Both the position numbers and the translations under genes were made by a program. Shown here piece after piece: positions 63,889-64,000 of a stretch of 64,000 nt of DNA. The notes beneath the pieces are model-generated. The model saw only the letters and a list, made by a program, of their open reading frames with translations. It did no database searches and was not told where the DNA came from. Within the stretch, counting starts at the first letter, position 1. Each line of letters starts with the position of its first letter. The stretch is taken from NCBI RefSeq assembly GCF_002101395.1, contig NZ_CP019706.1, forward strand, positions 3,906,001-3,970,000. Reading direction: 5' to 3'. Origin of the DNA: Pantoea alhagi (lineage in GTDB: Bacteria; Pseudomonadota; Gammaproteobacteria; Enterobacterales; Enterobacteriaceae).

Positions 63889-64000
63889 ACCATTATTTCG
63901 CCTCATCTTTGCCGGGCGATTTCTGCCGTTTATTTCTCCTTATCTGCGCTTCTGTGCTATAGCTTTTACAACGCTATGTTCAGAGTAGCCAAGGAAAAAG

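Noticed and set aside
1..64000. CRISPR arrays, insertion sequences and rRNA genes
   Set aside because: No regularly spaced repeats, transposase genes or rRNA sequence were seen.

Overview
The window is a piece of a gamma-proteobacterial chromosome of the order Enterobacterales, most likely the family Erwiniaceae (Pantoea, Mixta or Erwinia). This rests on near E. coli-like proteins in E. coli-like order (prfA-prmC-sirB2-sirB1-kdsA with chaA/chaB/chaC; hemA-lolB-ispE-prs; ychH-pth-ychF; ghrA-ycdX-ycdY; treA-ymgE-ycgR-emtA-ldcA), broken by blocks that E. coli lacks. The exact genus is inferred and was not tested. No insertion sequence, CRISPR array or integrase gene was seen.

Layout. 1-2 kb: nitrate assimilation control, with the 5' end of a Tat-exported nitrate-binding protein and its antiterminator NasR. 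Their spacer reads as a complete control region: an NtrC-like dyad, a sigma-54 promoter, an ANTAR-type hexaloop hairpin and an intrinsic terminator. 2-3.8 kb: a chemoreceptor. 4.2-13.4 kb: a reduced type VI secretion-like island (SH3 lipoprotein, TssL-OmpA, a short TssM, TagF, Fha, PppA phosphatase, an unknown exported protein, PpkA kinase). It has no sheath, tube, baseplate, spike, ClpV or TssJ genes in the window. 13.4-24.3 kb: core genes chaC/B/A, kdsA, sirB1/B2, prmC, prfA, hemA, lolB, ispE, prs. 24.5-31 kb: a diguanylate cyclase, ychH, pth, a degenerate EAL protein, ychF, a cold-shock-domain protein, ymjA and yecA. 31-34.4 kb: an accessory metabolic trio (SerC-like transaminase, GlxA-type regulator, GAPDH paralogue). 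34.4-36.3 kb: an AT-rich, gene-poor stretch with a possible outer-membrane protein and a chemoreceptor relic. 36.3-43.7 kb: small and accessory genes (VOC protein, XdhC, MocA-like, AldB-like dehydrogenase, amidotransferase, EamA, CoA transferase). 43.8-48 kb: ycdY-ycdX-ghrA, a POT-family transporter and tRNA-Ser(GGA). 48-50.6 kb: hmp, a monooxygenase-like protein and a LysE exporter. 50.8-59.4 kb: trehalase, a Fur-regulated siderophore receptor, stress membrane proteins, ycgR, an MscS-type channel, emtA and ldcA. 59.4-64 kb: small proteins of unknown or weakly known function and a GAF-GGDEF-EAL phosphodiesterase.

How the genes work together. The strongest candidate for an undescribed system is the T6SS-like island. 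It keeps every part of the threonine-phosphorylation switch (kinase, phosphatase, FHA reader, TagF) and the inner-membrane anchor TssL/TssM, but nothing of the injection machine is visible. It could be a decayed cluster, a control module for a T6SS elsewhere, or a repurposed envelope signalling device. A second theme is c-di-GMP and motility: a chemoreceptor, a GGEEF cyclase, a degenerate EAL protein, YcgR, a YmgB/AriR-like connector and an EAL phosphodiesterase.
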